A DNA stretch of 61,573 nucleotides from Cognatiyoonia sp965661665. Its GTDB lineage: Bacteria > Pseudomonadota > Alphaproteobacteria > Rhodobacterales > Rhodobacteraceae. The position numbers and the translations under genes were made by a program. Below the pieces are notes generated by a model. The model saw only the letters and a program-made list of their open reading frames with translations. It did no database searches and was not told where the DNA came from. Positions within the stretch are counted from its first letter, which is position 1. The number at the start of each line of letters is the position of its first letter. Shown here piece after piece: positions 50,523-57,878 of the stretch. Location of the stretch: NCBI RefSeq assembly GCF_965661665.1, contig NZ_CBFIEO010000017.1, forward strand, positions 1-61,573. The letters run 5' to 3'.

Positions 50523-50602
50523 GGAAATCGTCCAGTGGGCGATTTCAGGGCTGAACGGGCGGGGCCTCGGCCCGTCCGCTGCCCGGCGATGCCGGCCGGG
50601 GT
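50523..50602. repeat. Cluster of GC-rich hairpins in the rplP-distal spacer
   Basis: Three successive inverted repeats occur: GGAAATCGTCCAGTGGGCGA with TTTCA (50523-50547), ACGGGC to GCCCGT (50554-50575) and CCCGGC to GCCGG (50582-50596). This looks like a dispersed intergenic repeat of the REP type, but only one copy is in the window. The rest of the 483-base spacer 50252-50734 holds MITE copy 2 and a CCTCC/GGGGG hairpin with a T-rich tail near 50622-50655 that may end the rplP transcript. Confidence 0.4.
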
Positions 50603-50734
50603 AATTCATTACTATTAGACACAAAAGAAAACCCCCACCAATTTCTCAGCGGAGGATCTCAAATTCTACCGGGTCGGGCTGCAATTGGCTTTGCCAATCG
50701 CTTTCCCCTGCTCCATCAAACTATGTTTGACGAT

Positions 50735-51148
50735 TTACCAATCTTCCCGAACAACTGTGCGTGTCTTAATCGGCAGCTTCATCGCAGCAAGACGCAGGGC
50801 TTCGCGGGCGATAGGCTCTGGCACGCCGTCGATCTCGAACATGATGCGGCCGGGTTTGACCTTGGCTGTCCAACGATCCACGGAACCTTTACCTTTACCC
50901 ATCCGCACTTCGATCGGCTTGGCCGAAACGGGCACGTCTGGGAAGATGCGGATCCATACACGGCCCTGACGCTTCATCTGACGCGTCATGGCACGACGAG
51001 CGGCTTCGATCTGACGGGCGGAGATACGCTCAGGCTCAAGAGCCTTCAGACCATATGTTCCGAAGTTCAGATCTGATCCACCTTTGGCCTCACCTTTGAT
51101 GCGGCCTTTGTGCATTTTGCGGAATTTTGTACGCTTTGGCTGTAGCAT
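50735..51148 (-). CDS. rplP: 50S ribosomal protein L16
   Basis: This 137-residue protein (MLQPKRTKFRKMHKGRIKGE, then GRVWIRIFPDVPVSAKPIEV) lies by the peptidyl transferase centre and A-site tRNA. It is the last gene of the rplB-rplP unit, 13 bases after rpsC. Confidence 0.98.
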   Translation of the reverse strand: MLQPKRTKFRKMHKGRIKGEAKGGSDLNFGTYGLKALEPERISARQIEAARRAMTRQMKRQGRVWIRIFPDVPVSAKPIEVRMGKGKGSVDRWTAKVKPGRIMFEIDGVPEPIAREALRLAAMKLPIKTRTVVREDW

Positions 51149-51161
51149 TGATCAGCCCTCC

Positions 51162-51863
51162 TTAACGACGGCCGCCGCGAGGGACAGCACCCTCTTGCAG
51201 CTCAGCGTTTTTACGGTCGCGCGCTTGTGGATCGTGCTCCATGATCTCGCCTTTGAAGATCCAGACCTTGATCCCGATGATGCCGTAAGGTGTCATCGCT
51301 TCATAGTGCGCATAGTCGATGTCGGCACGCAGCGTGTGAAGTGGCACGCGGCCTTCGCGGTACCATTCTGTCCGTGCAATCTCTGCACCGCCCAGACGAC
51401 CCGCGACGTTCACCCGGATACCCAGGGCGCCCATACGCATGGAGTTCTGTACCGCGCGCTTCATTGCACGACGGAAAGACACACGACGCTCAAGCTGCTG
51501 ACCAATATTTTCAGCAACCAAGGCTGCGTCCAACTCTGGCTTGCGGACTTCGACGATGTTCAGGTGCAGCTCAGAATCTGTCAGTTCAGACAGCTTCTTG
51601 CGCAGGCCTTCAATGTCGGCGCCTTTCTTGCCAATGATCACACCCGGACGTGCTGCGTGGATTGTCACGCGGCATTTCTTGTGAGGGCGTTCGATGATGA
51701 CACGGCTGATGCCGGACTGACGGCATTCTTTCTTGATGAAATCCTTCATTGCCAAGTCTTCCAACAAAAGATCACCGTAGTCTTTGGTGTCTGCGTACCA
51801 GCGGCTGTCCCAGGTGCGGTTGACCTGCAGACGCATGCCGACGGGATTTACTTTGTTACCCAT
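51162..51863 (-). CDS. rpsC: 30S ribosomal protein S3
   Basis: This 233-residue protein has the N-terminal KH type II domain (GVIIGKKGADIEGLRKKLSE) and the C-terminal S3 domain (GRLGGAEIARTEWYREGRVP). It forms part of the mRNA entry channel. Its start shares one base with the rplV stop. Confidence 0.98.
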   Translation of the reverse strand: MGNKVNPVGMRLQVNRTWDSRWYADTKDYGDLLLEDLAMKDFIKKECRQSGISRVIIERPHKKCRVTIHAARPGVIIGKKGADIEGLRKKLSELTDSELHLNIVEVRKPELDAALVAENIGQQLERRVSFRRAMKRAVQNSMRMGALGIRVNVAGRLGGAEIARTEWYREGRVPLHTLRADIDYAHYEAMTPYGIIGIKVWIFKGEIMEHDPQARDRKNAELQEGAVPRGGRR

Positions 51864-52243
51864 TATGCTTGCTCCTCGACCTGACGCACCTTGATGGTGA
51901 TTTCCGCGAACGGCTTAATGATCTTACCAAAACGGCCACGGGCCCGTGGGCGACCGCGCTTCATGGTCAGATTTTTGCCGACATAGGCTTCGGCAACAAC
52001 CAATTCATCAACGTCCAGGTTGTGATTGTTCTCAGCGTTGGCGATGGCGGACTGAAGGCATTTCTTCACATCCACTGCGATCCGCTTTTTGGAGAAAGTC
52101 AGGTCAGTCAGAGCCTGCTCAACTTTCTTCCCACGGATCAAGCCAGCGACGAGGTTCAGTTTCTGCGGCGACGTTTTCAGCATGCGCAACTTGGCCATTG
52201 CTTCGTTGTCAGCCACGCGGCGTGGATTCTTACCCTTGCTCAT
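51863..52243 (-). CDS. rplV: 50S ribosomal protein L22
   Basis: This 126-residue protein (KLRMLKTSPQKLNLVAGLIR, then RGRPRARGRFGKIIKPFAEI in the tunnel loop) lines the exit tunnel. Macrolide resistance changes map to this loop in other bacteria. It lies two bases after rpsS. Confidence 0.98.
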   Translation of the reverse strand: MSKGKNPRRVADNEAMAKLRMLKTSPQKLNLVAGLIRGKKVEQALTDLTFSKKRIAVDVKKCLQSAIANAENNHNLDVDELVVAEAYVGKNLTMKRGRPRARGRFGKIIKPFAEITIKVRQVEEQA

Positions 52244-52245
52244 GA

Positions 52246-52524
52246 CTATTTCCGCTTCGCTTTTTTGTCAGCCGCGTGACCGTAGTAGGTCCGCGTTGGT
52301 GAGTATTCACCAAACTTCTGGCCGATCATTTCTTCGGATACGTTGACAGGAATGTGCTTCTTGCCGTTGTACACACCAAAGGTGAGGCCAACGAACTGAG
52401 GCAGGATTGTCGAACGGCGTGACCAAATCTTGATCACTTCGTTGCGGCCGCTTTCGCGGGCAGCTTCGGCTTTCTTCAACACATAGGCGTCGACGAAAGG
52501 ACCTTTCCATACGGAACGAGCCAT
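52246..52524 (-). CDS. rpsS: 30S ribosomal protein S19
   Basis: This 92-residue protein (ARSVWKGPFVDAYVLKKAEA, then FVGLTFGVYNGKKHIPVNVS) sits in the 30S head. It lies two bases after rplB. Confidence 0.98.
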   Translation of the reverse strand: MARSVWKGPFVDAYVLKKAEAARESGRNEVIKIWSRRSTILPQFVGLTFGVYNGKKHIPVNVSEEMIGQKFGEYSPTRTYYGHAADKKAKRK

Positions 52525-52526
52525 AA

Positions 52527-53369
52527 TTAGCGACCCTTCTTCTTGGCGTGTCTGGAGCGGATGATCAGCTTCTGAGACGCTTTGTTCTTGTTGCGTGTAC
52601 GCTTACCCTTGGTGTCTTTGCCCCAAGGTGTCACAGGCGTACGACCACCAGATGTGCGGCCTTCACCACCACCGTGCGGGTGGTCGATCGGGTTCATCGC
52701 AACACCACGGACAGACGGGCGAACGCCCTTGTGGCGCATACGACCGGCTTTGCCGTAGTTCTGGTTAGAGTTGTCTGGGTTCGAAACCGCACCAACCGTC
52801 GCCATGCATTCCTGACGAACAAGGCGCAGCTCGCCAGAGGAGAGACGGATCTGCGCGTAGCCACCGTCACGACCAACGAATTGGGCGTATGTACCAGCAG
52901 CACGTGCGATCTGACCACCTTTGCCGGGCTTCAGCTCGATGTTATGAACGATTGTCCCGATCGGCATGCCCGAGAATGGCATCGCGTTACCGGGCTTGAT
53001 GTCTGCTTTCGCAGCGGAAACCACCTTGTCACCAACAGCCAAACGCTGTGGGGCAAGGATGTAATTCTGTGTGCCGTCTTCGTACTGAATGAGCGCGATG
53101 AAGGCTGTGCGGTTCGGGTCATATTCAATCCGCGCCACAACAGCAGGCATATCCTGCTTGGTGCGTTTGAAATCGACGATGCGGTAAAGACGCTTTGCGC
53201 CACCGCCAATACGACGCGAGGTGATCCGTCCGGTATTGTTCCGACCGCCCGACTTGGTCAAACCCTGTGTGAGGGCCTTGACTGGACGTCCTTTCCAAAG
53301 CTCCGAACGGTCGATCAGCACCAGCCCACGCTGGCCCGGCGTCGTCGGTTTATACGACTTGAGTGCCAT
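52527..53369 (-). CDS. rplB: 50S ribosomal protein L2
   Basis: This 280-residue protein has an OB-fold and SH3-like core, with the catalytic-region His in the GVAMNPIDHPHGGGEGRTSG loop conserved. It is needed for subunit association and peptidyl transfer. It heads the second ribosomal unit of the window because 2.1 kb of unrelated genes separates it from rplW. Its own promoter is at 53492-53520. Confidence 0.98.
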   Translation of the reverse strand: MALKSYKPTTPGQRGLVLIDRSELWKGRPVKALTQGLTKSGGRNNTGRITSRRIGGGAKRLYRIVDFKRTKQDMPAVVARIEYDPNRTAFIALIQYEDGTQNYILAPQRLAVGDKVVSAAKADIKPGNAMPFSGMPIGTIVHNIELKPGKGGQIARAAGTYAQFVGRDGGYAQIRLSSGELRLVRQECMATVGAVSNPDNSNQNYGKAGRMRHKGVRPSVRGVAMNPIDHPHGGGEGRTSGGRTPVTPWGKDTKGKRTRNKNKASQKLIIRSRHAKKKGR

Positions 53370-53448
53370 GTTAGCTTCTTCCGTTTGCTTGGCGGGGTCA
53401 GAGGACCCCTATGTGGTGAAGGCCCCCGTAGGTGCCCATTTTTTTAAA

Positions 53449-53482
53449 CCACGACACCCCGGACGAATCCGGGGTGCTGTGG
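53449..53482 (-). promoter_or_regulatory. Stem-loop at the predicted 5' end of the rplB transcript
   Basis: CCAC and CACCCCGGA pair with TCCGGGGTG and GTGG around a CGAA loop, with a 2x2 internal loop. It starts about ten bases after the -10 box of the rplB promoter, so the transcript would begin almost directly with this hairpin. It may protect the 5' end or be a control element. Confidence 0.55.
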
Positions 53483-53491
53483 TCGGGCGGT

Positions 53492-53520
53492 GTATAGGGA
53501 GGTTGGGGGTGTGTGGCAAG
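53492..53520 (-). promoter_or_regulatory. Promoter of the rplB-rplP unit
   Basis: On the minus strand CTTGCC (53520-53515) and CTATAC (53497-53492) are separated by 17 bases. It is about 125 bases before the rplB ATG and is closely similar to the rpmC promoter. Confidence 0.8.
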
Positions 53521-53547
53521 GGGGTTGTCGTTGGTGGCGTGATCTAA

Positions 53548-53661
53548 GTGATCTACTGGGGGCCGTTCAACGGCTGGCAGTTCCAGAGCTTGCTCTTCGC
53601 GTTGGGTGCCTTCTTTGCCTTCCGCGAGAATGGCAACGTGAAAGGGCGGAGCCTGATCTAA
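53548..53661 (+). CDS. Possible 37-residue membrane peptide
   Basis: GTG at 53548 opens VIYWGPFNGWQFQSLLFALG, then AFFAFRENGNVKGRSLI. It has one hydrophobic segment flanked by polar ends. The ribosome site is weak. A good plus-strand terminator 22 bases later supports transcription in this direction. It may instead be the 3' relic of a larger gene. No family is recognised. Confidence 0.3.
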   Translation: MIYWGPFNGWQFQSLLFALGAFFAFRENGNVKGRSLI

Positions 53662-53682
53662 GCGGCCCTACACCAAGTGACG

Positions 53683-53708
53683 AAGCCCCCACACGCCGGG
53701 GCTTTTTT
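53683..53708 (+). terminator. Plus-strand terminator
   Basis: AAGCCCC pairs with GGGGCTT around an eight-base loop and TTTTTT follows. It would end the transcript of the small frame at 53548. Confidence 0.8.
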
Positions 53709-53739
53709 ATGTCTAGTGTCGGAAGATATTCTCGAACTT

Positions 53740-54060
53740 CTACCCGCGGGCCAATTCATCGACAAGCTTATCGAGGTAGCGAATTTCCTGCATGAGCGGG
53801 TCTTCGATCTCTTCCACCCTATGGCCGCAGACGACGCCTTTGATCAGTTTGCGGTTCGGATTCTTGGCAGGGGCTTGGTCGAAGAAGGTCTCGAAATCGC
53901 GCTGATCTTCCAGCGCCTCCGTCAATCCAGCCGCATCATAGCCGGTCAGCCAGTGGATGATTTCATCAAGCTGGGCTTTGGTCCGGTCCTTCTTTTCGAC
54001 CTTGTTGACGTAGTGCGGGTAGACGCTGGCGAAGCTCATTTTGAAGATTTTGTGCGTCAT
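53740..54060 (-). CDS. DUF2200 domain-containing protein
   Basis: This 106-residue cytoplasmic protein matches DUF2200 over its whole length (MTHKIFKMSFASVYPHYVNK, then HWLTGYDAAGLTEALEDQRD and VCGHRVEEIEDPLMQEIRYL). The function is unknown. It is inserted between rplW and rplB on the ribosomal gene strand, after the broken STAS-like gene. Confidence 0.85.
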   Translation of the reverse strand: MTHKIFKMSFASVYPHYVNKVEKKDRTKAQLDEIIHWLTGYDAAGLTEALEDQRDFETFFDQAPAKNPNRKLIKGVVCGHRVEEIEDPLMQEIRYLDKLVDELARG

Positions 54061-54105
54061 GGTGCGGCCCTCCCCCGCACAGGATAGGCCGTAATGCCGC
54101 GCAAC

Positions 54106-54406
54106 TCAAACGACGGAAGTGCCTTCCAGCCGTGCCTCCGCCTCCTCCACTTGGTCGAGGGGGAATGCTTCAATGTCCAATCCAGGGATCAGGGCGCCAT
54201 CGAGCTCTGACGCGGTGCGCAACCACGCGATATCAGTGCAGACCGCGCATTTGTCGAAGCGGCCGAGCAAGCTGAAGAGTTTTGGCAGATAGCCCAGCTC
54301 GACGCCCAGCGCGCCCAATGTTGGCATGGCGCATGGCCTCGGAGGCGAGCTCACCTTCAAGCGATATGTCGAGGCGGTTTGCGGATGGTTTGGTGACTTT
54401 GAACAT
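54106..54406 (-). pseudogene. SpoIIAA-like (STAS/SEC14) protein with internal deletion
   Basis: ATG at 54406, with AAGGAG upstream, opens MFKVTKPSANRLDISLEGEL and reaches ASEAM. After this the frame shifts to PTLGALGVELGYLPKLFSLL, then WLRTASELDGALIPGLDIEA and the normal C-terminus at 54106. Comparison with the usual layout of this family (about 120 residues) suggests that some 30 codons between the two parts were deleted, leaving a frameshift. The remaining sequence is well preserved, so the event may be recent. Confidence 0.6.
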
Positions 54407-54528
54407 GGAGAAATCTCCTTCGCTGTTGGGCGGAGGATATAATTTCAGCGGGCCGTCAATTTGATTTGGGTCAAAAAACGCAAAACGACGGCCCAGTAGG
54501 ACCACCGTTTTGAAGTATGTCAGAAGGG

Positions 54529-55224
54529 TTAGACCTTACGGCGCTTCAGCCCTGCAAGACCGCCCAAACCGACAAGGAGCAGAACGCCCGCTGCAGGTAC
54601 AGGCACGGGCGTAGGTGTCGCATTCACAAGGTTCTGGCGGCGGTGCGCAGCTGTGCTTTCCAGATAAATAAGGTCAAAGACGCTTGGCCCAGAATAGGTC
54701 AACGCGGCAGAAAGATAGTCGGACGCCAAGGTCTCAACTGCTGAATTGCTAGAGGATGCTTGAAAGGGGCCTGTGTCGATGTTCATGTCGACGTCATGGA
54801 TCACTCCCCACAGCGCCAGTTGGAAGGGGGCTGAGGCTTCGGCTGAAACCGTGACCGCATCGCCGAAGTTCGCGTTAAAGATCGAGGACAGGCGGGCCAT
54901 GCTATCCGGCAGCGGGCTTTGACGGCCGTTCTGGAATGGGGTGTCGGTCTCTTCGTGTTCATGTGTGCCGGAGGAGCCGAGGTAAGCGCAAAGGTCGAGG
55001 CACCATGCGATAAAGCTGCCAAAACCGCTTGGGCCAGTATCTTCCATCTGGAAGCCGCCTGCGTTGACGGTGTGGTCATTGCCAGCAACGGTCACAGGCA
55101 CGGCGTCGATCGTGACGACGCGGTAGCCGGAGACGGAGCCAACATATGTAAGGTCGAGTGTCCCTGCGTTTGCTGCTGGTGCCGCGAGCAATGTCGCCAA
55201 AGACAAGATTAGTCGGCGTTTCAT
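54529..55224 (-). CDS. VPLPA-CTERM sorting-domain exported protein
   Basis: This 231-residue protein has a Sec signal peptide (MKRRLILSLATLLAAPAANA), a mature region with FIAWCLDLCAYLGSS, and a C-terminal sorting signal (VPVPAAGVLLLVGLGGLAGL then KRRKV). The class is a PEP-CTERM variant processed by exosortase/archaeosortase-type enzymes in Roseobacters. The protein is probably exported to the cell surface. The ATG at 55224 is preferred to a TTG two codons upstream. It lies between rplW and rplB and ends a separate small transcription unit. Confidence 0.8.
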   Translation of the reverse strand: MKRRLILSLATLLAAPAANAGTLDLTYVGSVSGYRVVTIDAVPVTVAGNDHTVNAGGFQMEDTGPSGFGSFIAWCLDLCAYLGSSGTHEHEETDTPFQNGRQSPLPDSMARLSSIFNANFGDAVTVSAEASAPFQLALWGVIHDVDMNIDTGPFQASSSNSAVETLASDYLSAALTYSGPSVFDLIYLESTAAHRRQNLVNATPTPVPVPAAGVLLLVGLGGLAGLKRRKV

Positions 55225-55450
55225 CGGCAAAACCCTTTCAATCGTTAATCAGCTGCGCCCACCCAGTGTCTTGGCACAGTTACGCCCCCTCTACGCCACA
55301 TTTGGGCGGATAGAAAAAGGGGGAAAACTCACAAAACAGGGAACGAATACGTCAAAATGATGGCTACTTTAGTTAGCTTTGTGAAAGAATTGGTGAAATG
55401 TGGCACGTAGCAGCAGGAATAATGCGTCTGTCAAATCGGCAATGAAAAAG

Positions 55451-55473
55451 GGCCCGCAGCATCGCCACGGGCC
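55451..55473 (-). terminator. Terminator after rplW
   Basis: On the minus strand GGCCCG pairs with CGGGCC around an 11-base loop and CTTTTTC follows, 25 bases after the rplW stop. It shows that the rpsJ-rplW unit ends here instead of continuing to rplB. Confidence 0.8.
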
Positions 55474-55498
55474 ATTTGTCAATCTGTCTCAGGTCGGT

Positions 55499-55795
55499 TT
55501 AGAGACCTGTGCTTACGTCAATCGTGTTACCCTCTTCGAGCGTCACATAAGCTTTTTTGACGTCCTTACGGTTGCCCAGCTGGCCACGGAAACGCTTGAC
55601 CTTGCCTTTGGTGATTGTCGTGTTGACCGCTTTCACCTTTACACCAAAGAGCGCTTCAACAGCTTCTTTGATCATGGGCTTGTTGCTGTCGATCGCGACT
55701 TCGAAAACCACTGCGCCGTTCTCGGACGCCATTGTGGATTTCTCGGTGATGATCGGCTTACGGATCACGTCGTAGTGTTCTGCCTTGGCACTCAT
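55499..55795 (-). CDS. rplW: 50S ribosomal protein L23
   Basis: This 98-residue protein (AEHYDVIRKPIITEKSTMAS, then FRGQLGNRKDVKKAYVTLEE) sits at the exit tunnel, where trigger factor and SRP dock. It overlaps rplD by four bases and is the last gene of the S10 unit. Confidence 0.97.
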   Translation of the reverse strand: MSAKAEHYDVIRKPIITEKSTMASENGAVVFEVAIDSNKPMIKEAVEALFGVKVKAVNTTITKGKVKRFRGQLGNRKDVKKAYVTLEEGNTIDVSTGL

Positions 55796-56409
55796 TTCAA
55801 GCGAGCCTCCAGTGCTTCGACGCCCGCCTTGGTGACAACGAGGGTGTCGCTTTTCAGGATGTCGTAGACGTTTGCACCCACTGTTGGGAGCACGTCGACG
55901 CCATTGAGGTTGGCTGCAGCCGCTGCGAAATTCTCGTTCACTGCTGCGTCGATGACCAAAACCCGCTTCCAGCCGAGGTCTTTCACCTGCTTGGCCAGTG
56001 CGCTTGTCTTTGCGTCTTTCATGTCAGCATTGTCGAGGATTACCAGCTCCCCCGCTGCAACTTTTGCAGACAGCGCGTGCTTCAGGCCCAGCTTGCGGAA
56101 CTTTTTTGTCAGGTTGTGACCGTGACTGCGCGGTGTTGGGCCTTTGTAGATACCACCCTTGCGGAAAATCGGCGCGTTGCGGTCACCGTGGCGTGCGCCG
56201 CCGGTGCCTTTTTGACGATAAATCTTCTTGGTGGAGTAGCTGGTTTCAGAGCGTGTCTTCACCTTGTGTGTGCCAGCCTGCGCATTATTGCGCTGCCAAC
56301 GGACCACACGGTGCAGAATGTCTGCGCGTGGCTCAAGACCGAAGATCGCGTCGTCGAGATCGACGGAACCTGCTTTCTTGCCGTCGAGTTTGATAGCATC
56401 AGCTTTCAT
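55792..56409 (-). CDS. rplD: 50S ribosomal protein L4
   Basis: This 205-residue protein has the extended tunnel loop (TSYSTKKIYRQKGTGGARHG, then GGIYKGPTPRSHGHNLTKK) and a Rossmann-like body. In E. coli L4 also represses its own S10 operon; that is not shown here. The start is set at MKADAIKLDGKKAG, which overlaps the rplC stop by 11 bases. Confidence 0.97.
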   Translation of the reverse strand: MKADAIKLDGKKAGSVDLDDAIFGLEPRADILHRVVRWQRNNAQAGTHKVKTRSETSYSTKKIYRQKGTGGARHGDRNAPIFRKGGIYKGPTPRSHGHNLTKKFRKLGLKHALSAKVAAGELVILDNADMKDAKTSALAKQVKDLGWKRVLVIDAAVNENFAAAAANLNGVDVLPTVGANVYDILKSDTLVVTKAGVEALEARLK

Positions 56410-57274
56410 CGGCTTCGCCTCCTTCTGCTGGAGCTTCGGTTGCAGCGTCAGCCTCAGCAACTTCCATTGCGGCCTGCTCTGCTTCTACTGCGGCCTTTGC
56501 TGCTGCTTCTTCCTCTGCAGCGGCGGCGGCAGCGGCTTCTTCCTCTGCAGCGGCGGCGGCAGCGGCTTCTTCAGCGGCTTTCTCTGCTTCTGCTTCGGCA
56601 GACTTCAGGGCTGCCGGGTAGATCACGTTTTCGGGCAACGGCTTTTTGACCGCGTCTTTGATTGTGACCCAGCCACCTTTGGAGCCTGGAACAGCGCCTT
56701 TGACCATGATCAGACCACGGTCGGCGTCTGTGCGCACGACTTGCAAGTTCTGCGTTGTAACTTTTGCCGCACCCATGTGACCCGCCATCTTCTTACCTTT
56801 GAAGACTTTGCCTGGATCCTGACACTGACCCGTGGAGCCGTGCGAACGGTGGGAGATAGACACACCGTGTGTCGCGCGCAAACCACCGAAGTTATGGCGC
56901 TTCATCGCACCTGCGAAACCTTTACCGATCGACGTGCCGGAGACGTCAACGTATTGGCCTTCGAAGTAATGGTTTGCAGAGAACTCTTCACCAACCTCGA
57001 TGAGGTTTTCAGGTGCCACGCGGAATTCAGCAACCTTGCGTTTTGGTTCGACCTTCGCAGCTGCGAAGTGACCACGCATGGCTTTGGATGTGCGCTTGGC
57101 TTTTGCAGCACCGGCGCCAAGCTGAACAGCGGAGTAGCCGTCCTTCTCAACAGTGCGCTGTGCGACAACCTGGAGGTTTTCGAGCGAAAGAACGGTGACA
57201 GGAACCTGCTTTCCGTCTTCCATGAAAAGCCGGGTCATGCCGACTTTCTTTGCAATCAATCCGGAACGGAGCAT
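56399..57274 (-). CDS. rplC: 50S ribosomal protein L3 with long Ala/Glu-rich tail
   Basis: This 291-residue protein has a normal L3 body in residues 1 to about 225 (MLRSGLIAKKVGMTRLFMED, THGVSISHRSHGSTGQCQDP, KKMAGHMGAAKVTTQNLQVV). An additional tail of about 60 residues made almost only of Ala, Glu and a few others follows. E. coli L3 has 209 residues. The tail is encoded in part by a tandem 30-bp repeat. ATG at 57274 is used; a TTG lies one codon upstream. Confidence 0.96.
   Translation of the reverse strand: MLRSGLIAKKVGMTRLFMEDGKQVPVTVLSLENLQVVAQRTVEKDGYSAVQLGAGAAKAKRTSKAMRGHFAAAKVEPKRKVAEFRVAPENLIEVGEEFSANHYFEGQYVDVSGTSIGKGFAGAMKRHNFGGLRATHGVSISHRSHGSTGQCQDPGKVFKGKKMAGHMGAAKVTTQNLQVVRTDADRGLIMVKGAVPGSKGGWVTIKDAVKKPLPENVIYPAALKSAEAEAEKAAEEAAAAAAAEEEAAAAAAAEEEAAAKAAVEAEQAAMEVAEADAATEAPAEGGEADES
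56505..56570. repeat. Tandem 30-bp repeat in the rplC tail
   Basis: Two identical 30-bp units (56505-56534 and 56535-56564) and the start of a third encode a repeated 10-residue block of Ala and Glu in the L3 tail. Copy number may vary between strains by replication slippage in steps of ten residues without breaking the frame. Confidence 0.85.
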
Positions 57275-57286
57275 CAAGGACCCTCC

Positions 57287-57601
57287 TTAAACGGAAATCT
57301 GAACGTCAACACCTGCCGCAAGGTCGAGCTTCATCAGCGCGTCAACGGTTTGTGGTGTTGGATCAACGATGTCGAGAAGACGCTTGTACGTGCGGATCTC
57401 GAACTGATCACGGGATTTCTTGTCGATGTGTGGACCACGCAGAACGGTGAACTTCTCGATCTTGTTTGGAAGCGGGATTGGGCCGCGAACGGAAGCACCA
57501 GTACGTTTTGCTGTGGAGACGATTTCCTGAGTACTTGCATCAAGCACCCGGTAATCAAACGCCTTCAGGCGAATGCGGATGTTTTGGCTTTTAGCAGCCA
57601 T
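57287..57601 (-). CDS. rpsJ: 30S ribosomal protein S10
   Basis: This 104-residue protein (QNIRIRLKAFDYRVLDASTQ, then PHIDKKSRDQFEIRTYKRLL) is a component of the 30S head and of the NusB transcription antitermination complex. It is the first gene of the S10 unit, and its promoter is at 57725-57753. tuf, often next to rpsJ, is here 3.9 kb upstream. Confidence 0.98.
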   Translation of the reverse strand: MAAKSQNIRIRLKAFDYRVLDASTQEIVSTAKRTGASVRGPIPLPNKIEKFTVLRGPHIDKKSRDQFEIRTYKRLLDIVDPTPQTVDALMKLDLAAGVDVQISV

Positions 57602-57684
57602 GTCATCACCCCTTAAGCTAGGGCTTAGATCGGAGAGGAGGATACCGGCTCATTCCAAACCCTCATCGCGTCTTTGACCAATAT

Positions 57685-57709
57685 AAAAAGGGCACGGCTG
57701 GCGCACCCT
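57685..57709 (-). promoter_or_regulatory. Terminator-like hairpin in the rpsJ leader
   Basis: On the minus strand AGGGTGCG pairs with CGTGCCCT (eight pairs, two of them G-T) and TTTTTATA follows. It lies between the promoter and the rpsJ start, about 85 bases before the ATG. It could be an attenuator. The stem is of moderate strength only. Confidence 0.45.
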
Positions 57710-57724
57710 CATTGGATGTGCGTC

Positions 57725-57753
57725 GTTTAGGGGGAGTCGGGGGTTGGTGCAAG
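57725..57753 (-). promoter_or_regulatory. Promoter of the rpsJ-rplW unit
   Basis: On the minus strand CTTGCA (57753-57748) and CTAAAC (57730-57725) are separated by 17 bases, with a C-rich spacer like the promoters of rplB and rpmC. It lies about 124 bases before rpsJ. Confidence 0.75.
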
Positions 57754-57878
57754 TGTTTTTTCGATCAAAACATACTTAGGAAAGTTAAGTTTCCTGAAGG
57801 CGTTGAAGCCTTAGCGAGAGAGCCCTTGTAACTTTCTCCCCAATATCAAATTCAGAATTCACAAACCGGACCAAAAGC

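Noticed and set aside
56505..56570. A CRISPR-like direct repeat
   Set aside because: The units are directly adjacent without spacers and encode the Ala/Glu tail of L3. It is a coding tandem repeat.
56264..57616. A 450-codon plus-strand frame opposite rplC/rpsJ
   Set aside because: It is produced by the codon bias of the ribosomal genes on the other strand, is low in complexity and has no domains.
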